Part shown: positions 44,019 to 52,900 of the stretch, in pieces
Position numbering within the stretch: the first letter of the stretch is position 1
Layout of the letters: the number at the start of each line of letters is the position of its first letter
NCBI RefSeq assembly: GCF_900100385.1
Contig: NZ_FNFC01000003.1
Location: 124,001-188,000 of the forward strand
Length of the DNA stretch: 64,000 nucleotides
From: Halovenus aranensis
GTDB lineage: Archaea; Halobacteriota; Halobacteria; Halobacteriales; Haloarculaceae
Reading direction: 5' to 3'
Made by a program: the position numbers and the translations under genes
The notes under the pieces: model-generated
The model's database searches: none
Told to the model about the DNA's origin: nothing
What the model saw: the letters and a program-made list of their open reading frames with translations, nothing else

Positions 44019-44042
44019 CATATACAGTGGACTGTCCTATAC
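44019..44042. promoter_or_regulatory. divergent promoters around a 12-bp palindrome
   Basis: ACAGT-GG-ACTGT (44024-44035) is a perfect inverted repeat. A TATA-like CATATAC (44019-44025) points right toward the structured region and CCTATAC (44036-44042, read on the minus strand) points left to coaD. The palindrome between them looks like a shared operator. Confidence 0.45.
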
Positions 44043-44047
44043 GTACT

Positions 44048-44294
44048 GGTTCGGAACGAAACTCGCAGCGTTCATGTCTCCGCGGCCGCAACTGTCGGTT
44101 GCGTGCCCCAGTCCCCGCCCGAGTAGACCCACACGGGTGCGATGACGCGCGGCGAACCCGGGCATGCGACAGGCCGGACGGCAACGTCCACCGATTCGGA
44201 GCGTCCCGCTCCGACGCCCGCACGAGGGTTAGCCGGCTGACGCGGCAAACCGCCACGGAATGACGCCGGTCGTTAGTGTTCGGGCGCATATTTT
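44048..44294 (+). ncRNA. candidate structured RNA (or long structured leader) between coaD and a zinc-ribbon gene
   Basis: This is the only gene-free stretch over 300 bp. It holds many compact stem-loops: GAACG/CGTTC (44054-44073), CGCAAC/GTTGCG (44087-44103), a long-range GCGTGCCC/GGGCATGC pair (44101-44108 with 44160-44167, one G-U) followed by ACA at 44169-44171, GGACG-GCAA-CGTCC with a GNRA loop (44176-44189), an 8-bp TCGGAGCG/CGCTCCGA (44196-44214), GCGG-CAAA-CCGC (44242-44253), and AATGAC/GTCGTT (44259-44274). It ends near a T run (44290-44293). I see neither SRP nor RNase P hallmarks (no GGAAGG-AGCA loop, no GAGGAAAGUCC). The ACA hints at an H/ACA type but I found no second box. Direction is inferred from the TATA-like site. 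Confidence 0.45.
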
Positions 44295-44341
44295 CGACGA
44301 GACAGATACATTCTTTACTCGACAGAACGAACTTCGACGAC

Positions 44342-44548
44342 GTGAGTGAACAGACAGAGGGTCCTTCGGAGTGCCCGAACTGCGGTATCAGTTGGGAGAG
44401 ACACGAACCCGCAGAAGCACAGGTCAAGCCCGCTCGCACCGCGCAGTTCGAGATGACCTATTACACCGAGACGGAGGCGGGCAACTGGCAGTGTCTCCGG
44501 TGTGGACACGTCGGTCCCGACCCTGACTCACACGCGGGAGACAGGTGA
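44342..44548 (+). CDS. small zinc-ribbon protein
   Basis: 68 residues from GTG 44342 (VSEQTEGPSECPNCGISW). Two Cys pairs, CPNC near residues 11-14 and CLRC about 36 residues later, form a zinc ribbon; the linker contains an aromatic/Glu run (FEMTYYTETEAGNWQC). This layout resembles RPA12/TFS-like or DNA-binding ribbons, but it is too short to assign. A longer start at 44276 would run into the structured region. A weak TATA-like CTTTACT (44313-44319) precedes it. Function unknown. Confidence 0.7.
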   Translation: MSEQTEGPSECPNCGISWERHEPAEAQVKPARTAQFEMTYYTETEAGNWQCLRCGHVGPDPDSHAGDR

Positions 44549-44579
44549 ATTGTAGAGATTCCCCATTGTTCAGGCTGGC

Positions 44580-45014
44580 TCAGTGCGACTCGTCGATTAC
44601 GTCCAACAGCTCCGAGGTCTTCTGTGAGCCGACGACGACCGACTTCTCGTTCTCTCGAATGATTTTAATACCATTCCCCCGCGTTGTCATGTAAGCCACC
44701 GTGTTCGGTGTCCACCGCACTCCAATTCCACCGTAGGTGAGCAAGCCAAATTGTGTGCGCTCGACGCCCTCTATCTGCTCGAAGGGGAATCGTCGAAACG
44801 AACGGTGAACCGGTGCGAGCCGCACGTAAATCCCATCGGTACGGACCTCTGTTATCAGCTGTATGGAGTACAAAAACGCCGCGACCAGCAGTACAATTAC
44901 TCCCCCAGCCACGGAATTGAACACGAATACGGGGATGGTAGTCAGCACAAGAAAGCCCCAAATCCACGGTTGTCGCATACGCTGTGTTTCGCGGAACGGT
45001 GGCTCGTTAGCCAT
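44580..45014 (-). CDS. membrane protein with PH-like C-terminal domain
   Basis: 144 residues. Two membrane helices (about 15-55), then a beta-rich soluble region (VRTDGIYVRLAP, FRRFPFEQIEGVERTQFG) like the small bacterial PH domains that follow membrane helices. No catalytic motif. GC is visibly lower than in neighbours (close to 50%). A strong TATA-like TTTAAAATATAC (45033-45044 on the minus strand) precedes ATG 45014. Function unknown. Confidence 0.75.
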   Translation of the reverse strand: MANEPPFRETQRMRQPWIWGFLVLTTIPVFVFNSVAGGVIVLLVAAFLYSIQLITEVRTDGIYVRLAPVHRSFRRFPFEQIEGVERTQFGLLTYGGIGVRWTPNTVAYMTTRGNGIKIIRENEKSVVVGSQKTSELLDVIDESH

Positions 45015-45176
45015 AGAGAAGTGTGGGTGGGAGTATATTTTAAACTAGCGTATATTTGGACACTTGTCTACCCCAGAACAGGAGTCGGTGGGAACAAAAC
45101 AGAACTCGATGTCAGACCACACAACGATACCGCTGGTTTGTCACCGGATTACGACGAGTAGTGCCCGGAAGGTGGC

Positions 45177-45587
45177 TCAGGCACTCTCGGGCTTGGGTTT
45201 CGTGTACCAGAGCGCGAGCAGGATTAACACGCCCTGGAGCGGGAGTCGCCCCCAGCGAACGACCGCAGAGGGGTCGCCGCCGCCGGGCATGCCGTCGATG
45301 ACGACGCCGCTCGTTGCCATGTAGATGTTCGCAGGGTAGACTGCCAGCAGGAGTGCCACGGTCCCCCAGGCGGCGTAGTACCGCGTCCGGGGAACCAGCA
45401 GTCCCACGCCGACAGCAATCTCGGCCAGTCCGGAGAGATAGACCAGGGCGAGTGGTGCCGGAAATATCGGCGGGATGATCTGGGCATAGAGGTCCGGAAC
45501 GACGAAATGTAAGACGCCAGCGACGACGTATGCCGGCCCCATCAGGTATAGTATCGGCCGCTTGAGACGATGAACAACCGAGGTCAT
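45177..45587 (-). CDS. DoxX-family membrane protein
   Basis: 136 residues, four hydrophobic helices. YVVAGVLHFVVPDLYAQIIPP and the Leu/Gly-rich GLAEIAVGVGLLVPRTRYYAAWG segment match the DoxX/DUF417-like group. DoxX relatives associate with quinone-linked redox complexes or detoxification, but most are uncharacterised. ATG 45587 is the most likely start. Confidence 0.85.
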   Translation of the reverse strand: MTSVVHRLKRPILYLMGPAYVVAGVLHFVVPDLYAQIIPPIFPAPLALVYLSGLAEIAVGVGLLVPRTRYYAAWGTVALLLAVYPANIYMATSGVVIDGMPGGGDPSAVVRWGRLPLQGVLILLALWYTKPKPESA

Positions 45588-45746
45588 TGGTAGTTCTACG
45601 CCACATGAGACTGAAACAGTTTCGTCTCCGCGTAGCCAAACGCGACACAATCGGTTCGCTGCCGCAGTAAATCGAGCCAGCGTCACACCGGACCGTCATC
45701 TCTTCTGACCGAAACGCACAGTAGTGACGGTGTTCCAACAGGATCT

Positions 45747-46421
45747 ATGGGACTGCTGGCCGAATACGAGATTACCTGCGAGGGACTGCCGTTCGTCGTC
45801 ATCGCCCGAGAAGTACCCGAGGCGACCCTGGAACTCGAATTTCACCCCAGTGAGACGCAGTACACTGCCTTCCTCGTTCGAGTAACCGAGGGGCCTGCCG
45901 GTGCGGTCGAGGACGCGTTCGACTCGGGCGCGTTCGTCGCGGAGTACGTCCCCGTCGAACGAGAGGAGGAGACGCCGTGTTACCGCGTTCAGCCGGCGGT
46001 GTCGATGGGTGACCAGCTCGGGGCGTACGTCGACGACGTGTCCGAGCTCCAGGCGCTGGCGGCCGCCGACGCGGACATCGACCGGATGCGCGTCACGCAG
46101 ACGGGCTGGATTCAGAGCGGTTGGTTCGCCGACCGGGAGACGCTGGACAGATTCCGGTCGTTCTGGCAGCGAAACGGGACGTTCACGCTCCGGCGACTCT
46201 CTCCAGCCGGTGACGCCGGGGACGCGGACGCCGGTCTCACCGGTCGCCAGCGCGAAGCACTGCTGACCGCCCACGAGATGGGGTACTTCGAGATTCCCCG
46301 GACGGCCTCGCTCGAAGAGGTGGCGTCTGAACTGGATATCACGGCGTCTTCGCTCTCCGAGCGGCTCCGTCGCGGACAGTCACACCTCGTCGACACTGTC
46401 GTCTCCTACAGCATCGAGTAA
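45747..46421 (+). CDS. bacterio-opsin-activator-type HTH transcriptional regulator
   Basis: 224 residues. A variable N-terminal sensor domain (about 1-155, beta-rich) and a C-terminal HTH_10 (LTGRQREALLTAHEMGYFEI, then TASLEEVASELDITASSLSERLRRG) typical of the Bat/BoaA family of haloarchaeal regulators. The ligand is unknown. It is 89 bp upstream of the ABC exporter pair on the same strand, so control of that exporter is likely. Confidence 0.92.
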   Translation: MGLLAEYEITCEGLPFVVIAREVPEATLELEFHPSETQYTAFLVRVTEGPAGAVEDAFDSGAFVAEYVPVEREEETPCYRVQPAVSMGDQLGAYVDDVSELQALAAADADIDRMRVTQTGWIQSGWFADRETLDRFRSFWQRNGTFTLRRLSPAGDAGDADAGLTGRQREALLTAHEMGYFEIPRTASLEEVASELDITASSLSERLRRGQSHLVDTVVSYSIE

Positions 46422-46510
46422 GACACCCGACAGCCCGCCACAGCAGTTTATAAACGGCCGCACGACTGAGAGAAGCGGCTACCCGAACGCCACTCGGATG
46501 ACAGTCTGTT

Positions 46511-47545
46511 ATGCCAGGACAGCCATCTCACGACGGAACAGAGACGGAACTCGCAATCGACGCACAGGACGTTCACGTGACCTACGCGGACGGGACGACA
46601 GCCGTCCGCGGCGCCACGCTCCGGGTCGAACGCGGTGAGTTCTTCGGCTTTCTCGGTCCGAACGGTGCGGGCAAGACGACGACAATCAAGACGCTGGTCA
46701 CACTGTTGCATCCGACAGACGGCTCGGTCCGCATCAACGGCTACGATACGGTCACGGAGCCACAGGCGGTTCGAGAGTCGATTGGCTACATGGCACAGGA
46801 GACGAGTATCGACAGAGAGCTCTCGCCCAGGGAGAATCTCCAGCTCACCTGTGAGCTGTACGGTGTGCCCGAATCCGAACGCGAGGACAGAATCGCGGAA
46901 CTGCTCGACCTCGTCGACCTCGAAGCTGTTGCGGACACGCGCTCGGAGACGTTCTCGGGCGGCATGAAAAAGCGCCTCGACGCCGCGACGGTGCTGGTCC
47001 ACCGGCCGCCGGTCGTCTTTCTCGACGAGCCGACGACCGGCCTCGACCCGGAAGCTCGCCTCCGGCTGTGGGAGTATTTCGAGCGCATCAACGAGCGGGG
47101 GACGACAGTGTTTCTCACGACCCAGTACCTCGAAGAGGCCGACCAGCTCTGTGACCGGCTCTCTCTCCTGCAGGACGGACAGGTCATCGCGACCGGCGGG
47201 CCCGAACAGCTCAAATCTGAGGTCGGTGTCGATGTCATCGACCTGAGGCTTGCAGATGCGACCGACGAGGCCAAGCAACACGCAACGCAGGTGCTTCAGC
47301 GTCTCGACGCCGTCGGGGACGCGACCGTCGCGACGACCACCGGCGGCGTGACAGTCAGGTCACCGGCGGTCCGCGAGGCGGCCAGCGAGGTGTTTGCTGC
47401 ACTCGACGACGCCGGCATTGCTGTCGAGAGCTTCGACGTCCGTTCGCCGACGCTTGATGACGTGTTCCTCGCGCTGACCGAGGGCTCCACGGAGGAGTCG
47501 CCGGCCACTGGCGTGGCCTCGCTCGGGACGGAGGTGGTACAATGA
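46511..47545 (+). CDS. ABC transporter ATP-binding protein (drug-resistance type)
   Basis: 344 residues. Walker A GPNGAGKTT, signature FSGGMKKRL, Walker B VVFLDEPTTGLDPEA and the switch QYLEEA. The C-terminal extension (about 230-344) matches the DrrA-like DUF4162 tail. It energises export by the adjacent permease. Its stop overlaps the permease start by 4 bp (ATGA). Confidence 0.95.
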   Translation: MPGQPSHDGTETELAIDAQDVHVTYADGTTAVRGATLRVERGEFFGFLGPNGAGKTTTIKTLVTLLHPTDGSVRINGYDTVTEPQAVRESIGYMAQETSIDRELSPRENLQLTCELYGVPESEREDRIAELLDLVDLEAVADTRSETFSGGMKKRLDAATVLVHRPPVVFLDEPTTGLDPEARLRLWEYFERINERGTTVFLTTQYLEEADQLCDRLSLLQDGQVIATGGPEQLKSEVGVDVIDLRLADATDEAKQHATQVLQRLDAVGDATVATTTGGVTVRSPAVREAASEVFAALDDAGIAVESFDVRSPTLDDVFLALTEGSTEESPATGVASLGTEVVQ

Positions 47546-48438
47546 GCGACCAATCGGCGAATGCGGTCCAGAGAGCGTCCGCCAACAGCCCGGCGACGGA
47601 CGTGCGGGTCAGCTTCAAGCGCTGGCTCGTCAAGACCGCGCGCAACCCCTACGTGACGTTCACGTCGCTCGTCCAGCCGATTATCTTCCTGGTCCTCTTC
47701 GTCGAGGTCTTCGGAGCCGTTTCCGAGGGCGCACTCGCGGAGGTGTTCGCCGGCGATATCAACTACGTCACGTATCTGACGCCGGCTATCGTCATCATGT
47801 CGACGCTCTCCTCGGCCGCGGTCTCCGGCATCGGACTCGTCGACGACATGGAGGAAGGCATGTTCGAGAAGGTGCTCGTCTCCCCGATGAACCGGAGCGC
47901 GATGTTTCTCGGGAAAGTGCTCTCGGAGGTGGCGCGCATCGTCGTCCAGACGACGATTATCCTGGTGCTCGGCTACGTCCTGCTGGCGGTCAAGACGGGC
48001 GACTCCGTCGACGCGTACCTCCAGACCGGCGTCGCGGGATTTCTCGGCGTCATCGGCGTTACCGTCGTCTTCGGTGGCGTCTTCATGGCGTACTCGAACA
48101 TCGTCGCGCTGGTGACCCGCGACCAGGAGGCGACCATCATGCTCGCCAACCTGCTCACGTTTCCGCTGGTCTTCGTTTCGAGTGCCTTTCTGCCCCTCGA
48201 AGTGTTGCCCGGCTGGATAGAGACGGCCGCGGTGGCCAATCCCATCACCTACGGCGTCGACAGCGTCCGTGCAATCATGCTCGGCGAGGACGTGATGACC
48301 GTTCTCGACGTGACGGCCTTTGGCGGGTTGTGGAACACGGTCGTGCCCTCGATTGCTGTTCTGGTCGGATGTCTGTTCGTCCTCGGCGGATTCGCCGTCC
48401 GCCTCCTCCGGCGTGCTGCTAGGGCGGACGTGCAGTAA
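47542..48438 (+). CDS. ABC-2-type permease
   Basis: 298 residues with six hydrophobic helices, the last bearing the conserved region after the fifth (AFLPLEVLPGWIETAAVANPITYGVDSVRAI). Partner of the preceding ATPase, probably exporting a drug, lipid or polyketide-like compound. Its 3' end overlaps the convergent PAP2 gene by 20 bp. Confidence 0.94.
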   Translation: MSDQSANAVQRASANSPATDVRVSFKRWLVKTARNPYVTFTSLVQPIIFLVLFVEVFGAVSEGALAEVFAGDINYVTYLTPAIVIMSTLSSAAVSGIGLVDDMEEGMFEKVLVSPMNRSAMFLGKVLSEVARIVVQTTIILVLGYVLLAVKTGDSVDAYLQTGVAGFLGVIGVTVVFGGVFMAYSNIVALVTRDQEATIMLANLLTFPLVFVSSAFLPLEVLPGWIETAAVANPITYGVDSVRAIMLGEDVMTVLDVTAFGGLWNTVVPSIAVLVGCLFVLGGFAVRLLRRAARADVQ

Positions 48439-49120
48439 CTCCTCGGTACCGCCAACCGACCAACAGACCCACCGTGGCACAGAGCAGGAGAACCGACTCG
48501 ATGTGGCCTCCACTCGCCACGAGATAACAGAGACTCGCCGCGACGGCACCACCGAAGACCTGCCCGAGCGAGAAACGAGGCCCACTCGCCCGGAGGCCAA
48601 GCGCCAACACGCCGGCACCCAGGGCGATGCCCGCGACCACGTCGACGAGGTAGTGGACACCCAGCGCCACGCGACTGACGCTCACGAGCGCGACGACCGC
48701 GCCGGCGACGCCGAACCGCTGTCGCCGCGTGCCGAGGGTCAGAACCACCGCAAGGCCGATATAAGCGACCGTAACACTCGTCGCGTGGCCGCTCGGAAAC
48801 CCATAACCCGTCGCGTGGGCCGCCCCCTCGTAGAGGGGTTCGACGGCCGACGGAAGCGGTTCCGGGTCGAGCCACTGCTCGTTCGGGCGAGCCCGTCCGA
48901 AGAGGTGTTTGAGCGTTCTGTAGAGCCCAACCGCAACTGCGAGGAGACCCATCACAGACAGAATATCGCGTCGTTGCTCGCGTTGTGTCACCAGCAACGA
49001 GACGAACAGGACGGCGAGAAACCAGGCGTCACCGAGTTGCGTGACGAGGGCGGCTACGAGCGCTACCCAGTCCGGCAGTGTCGTCTGGATAGCGTCGACG
49101 GCACCGACTCCGCGGGACAT
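48419..49120 (-). CDS. PAP2-family phosphatase (membrane)
   Basis: 233 residues with about six membrane helices. Phosphatase motifs are complete: C1 KHLFGRARP, C2 PSGH, C3 SRVALGVHYLVDV. It removes phosphate from lipid or isoprenoid phosphates at the membrane face. ATG 49120. Confidence 0.93.
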   Translation of the reverse strand: MSRGVGAVDAIQTTLPDWVALVAALVTQLGDAWFLAVLFVSLLVTQREQRRDILSVMGLLAVAVGLYRTLKHLFGRARPNEQWLDPEPLPSAVEPLYEGAAHATGYGFPSGHATSVTVAYIGLAVVLTLGTRRQRFGVAGAVVALVSVSRVALGVHYLVDVVAGIALGAGVLALGLRASGPRFSLGQVFGGAVAASLCYLVASGGHIESVLLLCATVGLLVGWRYRGVTARPP

Positions 49121-49169
49121 ACACCTGCTCTCGGTGTCGATACCAATAACGGTGGCTGTTTGCCGGTGC

Positions 49170-49880
49170 TCAGCTCCTGTCGTCCATCTCGCTCTCGTCT
49201 GGCGCGCGCTGTTCGAGGGATTGGACCGCCGCTTCCGGCGACATGTCGACGGCAGCCGGCACCGGCCCCGAGCGCTCGGAGCCAGCGCCGGTCGTCATCA
49301 GGAGGCCCATCCCCTGCCGAACCGAGAGGTCGACCTCGTGAATCTCGTCTTCCGGAACGAGTACGAGTCGGCCGCTCGCGGGGTTCGGGCTGCTTGGCAA
49401 AAAGACGTTGTACACCGTCGCCCCAGCGACCTCGCTGACTTCGTTCGGACTCTCGCTCGTTATAAGGCCGATTGTGTAGACATTCTTCCGTGGGAACTCG
49501 ACGAGCACGAGACTGTCGTAGGAGGTCTCGGCGCTGGAAAATGACTTCGAAATCTGACGGACGGTGGTGTAGACCGTGCGAAAAATCGGGATGAGCGTCA
49601 CCGACCGCCCGAGACTCCCGAACAGGCGCTGGCCGGTCTTCTTCTGGGCGAGGAAGCCAAGCGCCGTGATGATGAACACGATGAGCAACGCGGCAATCAC
49701 ACGGGCGACTACCTCGACGTTTGCCGTATACGAGGCCAGACTCGTCCCCTGGACAACGGGGTCGATAACTTGGAAGGCGAAGCCGCTCAACAACTGCAAG
49801 ACATACAGCGTGATAACAAGCGGTGTGACGAGAACAATTCCGGCGATGAAGCTGTCCCGGATGCCGCTCCTGAGTGACAT
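49170..49880 (-). CDS. DUF502 membrane protein
   Basis: 236 residues. Two N-terminal membrane helices (about 10-35 and 60-85), then RSVTLIPIFRTVYTTVRQI and VLVEFPRKNVYTIGLIT, which identify DUF502. An acidic C-terminal tail (about 200-236). Function unknown. ATG 49880; a GTG at 49892 is possible. TATA-like TATTTATAA (49913-49921) lies about 35 bp upstream of the ATG. Confidence 0.88.
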   Translation of the reverse strand: MSLRSGIRDSFIAGIVLVTPLVITLYVLQLLSGFAFQVIDPVVQGTSLASYTANVEVVARVIAALLIVFIITALGFLAQKKTGQRLFGSLGRSVTLIPIFRTVYTTVRQISKSFSSAETSYDSLVLVEFPRKNVYTIGLITSESPNEVSEVAGATVYNVFLPSSPNPASGRLVLVPEDEIHEVDLSVRQGMGLLMTTGAGSERSGPVPAAVDMSPEAAVQSLEQRAPDESEMDDRS

Positions 49881-49946
49881 ACGGGGAACCACCGAAGCGG
49901 GCTTAGATAAAGATATTTATAATTTTGTTGCCACGATACCAGCGCG

Positions 49947-51419
49947 TCAGCGGATGTAGCCCAGGTCTTCGAGTTGCTCTTCGAGATTCTCGTCGATTTC
50001 AGTGCGCTGTTCGGTCAGCACGTCGCTATCTGTCAGACTGTCGTACGCGGTGGCGACTCTGTCGTGTTCCTCGGTCGAGACGACCGTCGCCTCGCCGGGG
50101 GCGTCGATGTCGACTGTCACGAAGTGGTCGTCTTTCTGTGCGTACTTGCGAACGGTGCCATCGTCGTCCTCGTAGACCGCCCGCCACGGACCGACGTAGG
50201 TCTCGATGTCGTCGATAGAGCTGTATTTCGGAATCTTCGCCTCGGGAAGTCGGAACGTCGAGGTGAGGACGGTATCGCGCTCAGTCAGCGGGTCGTCTGT
50301 CGCCGCATCAGCGGCTGCAGTCCGAAGCAGGGCAGGCGTGTCAGTTAGTGACACTACTGAGTCCACCACGCGGCCGTCGTCTTGCTCTGGGTAGTTGACG
50401 ACGAAAGGGACGTGAGTCAACACTTCGTGGACGCTCCACTTGTGGTCTTGAACCCGAACGCCGTCGACGAGGCGACTGTGCTCGCCGAAGGCCTCGCCGT
50501 GGTCGCTCGTTATCACAACCAGCGTATCGTCGAGCAGGCCTCGGGACTCCATCTGGTCGATGAGGTCTTCGAGGATAGCATCGGCCTGCAGTATCGTTCC
50601 GTCGTACAGCGCTTCGAGCGCCTCGAGCCGGTCCCAGCCGGTGCCGTTGAGCGTCTCCCAGACGCTCGGTTTGTCCTCGCGCTGGATGCGCCAGTTCTCC
50701 TCGTCTGCCCACGCGTCGAACTCGGCTTTGGGCTCGTACGGCGAGTGGGTGTCCATCAGGTTGAGACAGGCCGCCCAGGGGCCGTCACGGTCGGCCTCCC
50801 AGTCGAGAAAGGCGTCAGTGAAGGCCTTACCATACAGCGTCTTGTAGCCCGAATCCGGCCCCTGGCTGTCGTCGGTGTCGCCGGTGAGCCGGCCAGCCTG
50901 CCTTGTGACGCCGCCGTAGAGGCGTCCTAACGGACCAGTCGGCAGCGAGTCAAGCCGGCCTGTCAGTCGAGATACTGCGTCGTACCACCTGAAATACACG
51001 CGTTCGAGCGCCGAGCCATCGATTTTGTTCTCCAGTCGCTCGGCCAACGGATACGCCGGTTCGTGTTTGTATTCGAAGGCCGCGCCGAGATTCGACGCGT
51101 TCGAGACGATGCGGTTGTTCGTAAACAGGCCCGTCTCGTAGCCGTACTCGGTCTGTAGCTCGCGCCAGATGGTCCGGTCGACATCTATCTGTGCGGTGTG
51201 TTCGAAGGCCTCGTGTTCTTCGACGTGGGCCCCAGTGAACATGCTCACGTGACTCGCGATGCTGTGAATACCTGGGGCTCTGGCCTGGGTGTACACCGTC
51301 GACCGGTCTGCGAACGCGGAGAGAAACGGCGTCGTCTCCCGGTCGTAGCCGTGTAGACTCGTGTTTTCGGCCCGAACGGAATCGAGGATGACGAGCAGGA
51401 CGTTGTTCCGTTCGCTCAC
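49947..51419 (-). CDS. sulfatase/alkaline-phosphatase-superfamily hydrolase
   Basis: 490 residues. N-terminal metal strand VLLVILDSVRAENTSLHGY, the nucleophile region ARAPGIHSIASHVSMFTG and the metal-binding ITSDHGEAFGEH are all in the expected order. The nucleophile position lacks the C-x-P-x-R sulfatase signature, so phosphatase, phosphotransferase or phosphopentomutase-like chemistry is as likely as sulfatase. No signal peptide. The start is GTG 51419. Divergent from the sugar dehydrogenase. Confidence 0.88.
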   Translation of the reverse strand: MSERNNVLLVILDSVRAENTSLHGYDRETTPFLSAFADRSTVYTQARAPGIHSIASHVSMFTGAHVEEHEAFEHTAQIDVDRTIWRELQTEYGYETGLFTNNRIVSNASNLGAAFEYKHEPAYPLAERLENKIDGSALERVYFRWYDAVSRLTGRLDSLPTGPLGRLYGGVTRQAGRLTGDTDDSQGPDSGYKTLYGKAFTDAFLDWEADRDGPWAACLNLMDTHSPYEPKAEFDAWADEENWRIQREDKPSVWETLNGTGWDRLEALEALYDGTILQADAILEDLIDQMESRGLLDDTLVVITSDHGEAFGEHSRLVDGVRVQDHKWSVHEVLTHVPFVVNYPEQDDGRVVDSVVSLTDTPALLRTAAADAATDDPLTERDTVLTSTFRLPEAKIPKYSSIDDIETYVGPWRAVYEDDDGTVRKYAQKDDHFVTVDIDAPGEATVVSTEEHDRVATAYDSLTDSDVLTEQRTEIDENLEEQLEDLGYIR

Positions 51420-51542
51420 GCCAGAATCATCGCTACCGGCCCTGATAAACGCACGGATTCGCCGAACACGAGAGTCAATGGAGTGTCGAAACGTTATTTG
51501 GGCTTCTGTCCCGAGTATCGGCTTGATGGAAGGGTCCGATAC

Positions 51543-52898
51543 ATGAAGCGACGGCAGTTTCTCAGCCTCGGCGCAGGCGCGGGCATGGCAGGGCTGGCTG
51601 GGTGTACGCTCGGGACCGGCACAGACAGCGCCCGGAAGAAGGGGCCGACGGTCGCCCTCGAAGACGTCGTCACGGGCGTGACGTTCCCGACGGGAATGGT
51701 ATTTCTCCCCGACGACAATCGGCTGGTTGTCGAGCGCACCGGGCAAGTTCTCCGCCACACAGATTCCGGGCTCGCGGAGAAACCGTTCGTCGACGTGAGC
51801 GACCGGATGGCCGAAATCGAGGGCGAGCGCGGCCTCGTCGGTATCGCGCTCCACCCCGAGTTCGCGGAGAACCGGCGGTTGTTCCTCCGATACAGCGGTC
51901 AGCTCCCCGACTCGATGTCGGCCGACGAGTACTCGCATATTGGCGTCGTCTCCGAGTTTCGGGCCAACGAGGAGCTGACCGGCGTCGTCGAGGGCTCCGA
52001 GCGCCGAATACTCGAAGTGCCTGAACCCGGGCCGATGCACAACGCAGGCGCACTCACGTTCGGCCCAGACGGCTACCTCTATGCCGCCTTTGGCGACGGC
52101 CAGCGGACGAGCTTCGAAGAGGGGAAATCCTGGTGGTACGACCAGGGACAGGCCGCACAGAACATCACCGACAATCTGCTTGGAGGGATTCTCCGTCTGG
52201 ACGTGGACAACACAGAGGGAGACAAAGAGTATGCTATCCCCGAGGACAATCCGCTTGTCGGCGAGAAAGGCCGTGACGAGTACTACGCCTGGGGCTTTCG
52301 CAACCCGTATAAAATATCCATCGACGAGGGTCGACTGTTCGTCGGCGATGTCGGCGAACACACGCGTGAGTCAGTGTATCTCGCCGAGAAAGGGGCAAAC
52401 CACGGCTGGCCCATCAAAGAGGGGTCCTCGTGTGCCCCATCGACCTCGATTGGGCATTCGATAGCCGACAACCCGCTCAACGTCTTCAACCCAAAGACCT
52501 GGCAGGCACTGACCAACCGCGTCTCGCCGGTCAAGGCGTGTGCGACGCCGAAACACGCAAAAGGCGAGATACGCGACCCAATTGTCGAGTACCAGCGGTC
52601 GGGCTCGCGGGCGGTCACCGGCGGCTACGTCTACCGCGGCGGGCGTATCTCGGAGCTACAGGGACAGTACGTCTTCGGCGACTACATGCAGCCGGCTCCA
52701 CTGTTTGCAGTCGACCCCAGCCACGACGGCAGCAAGCCGTATCCCGTACAGGAACTCGTCGTCGAGGGGACCGACAGCGGCCGGCTGAACAGCAATGTCC
52801 TCTCGTTTGCCCGTGACCCCGACGGCGAGGTCTACGTGCTGACGACGAACTTCGAGCGAGGGAGTGGACTCGTCCGGCGGATTGTCCCGGCGAACTGA
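51543..52898 (+). CDS. PQQ-type glucose/sorbosone dehydrogenase-like Tat lipoprotein
   Basis: 451 residues. Tat signal (MKRRQFLSLG) and lipobox (LAGC near residue 21), then a six-bladed beta-propeller of the GSDH family (GLVGIALHPEFAENRRLF; PGPMHNAGALTFGPDGYLYAAFGDG; ANHGWPIKEGSSC; VTGGYVYRG). It oxidises sugar aldehydes or polyols outside the membrane with a quinone cofactor. ATG 51543 fits the signal peptide; the open frame upstream adds nothing. Confidence 0.92.
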   Translation: MKRRQFLSLGAGAGMAGLAGCTLGTGTDSARKKGPTVALEDVVTGVTFPTGMVFLPDDNRLVVERTGQVLRHTDSGLAEKPFVDVSDRMAEIEGERGLVGIALHPEFAENRRLFLRYSGQLPDSMSADEYSHIGVVSEFRANEELTGVVEGSERRILEVPEPGPMHNAGALTFGPDGYLYAAFGDGQRTSFEEGKSWWYDQGQAAQNITDNLLGGILRLDVDNTEGDKEYAIPEDNPLVGEKGRDEYYAWGFRNPYKISIDEGRLFVGDVGEHTRESVYLAEKGANHGWPIKEGSSCAPSTSIGHSIADNPLNVFNPKTWQALTNRVSPVKACATPKHAKGEIRDPIVEYQRSGSRAVTGGYVYRGGRISELQGQYVFGDYMQPAPLFAVDPSHDGSKPYPVQELVVEGTDSGRLNSNVLSFARDPDGEVYVLTTNFERGSGLVRRIVPAN

Positions 52899-52900
52899 CC

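Noticed and set aside
44048-44294. SRP or RNase P RNA
   Set aside because: The GGAAGG-AGCA loop of SRP helix 8, the Alu-domain UGUAAC-type motif and the RNase P GAGGAAAGUCC and ACAGAA motifs are absent on both strands.
43474-44439. 321-residue extension of CoaD through the structured region
   Set aside because: The nucleotidyltransferase starts at GTG 44010; the extension has no homology-like pattern and covers palindromes and TATA-like sites.
47296-49438. Two long open frames opposite the ABC permease and PAP2 genes
   Set aside because: Antisense shadows; the sense proteins have complete motifs.
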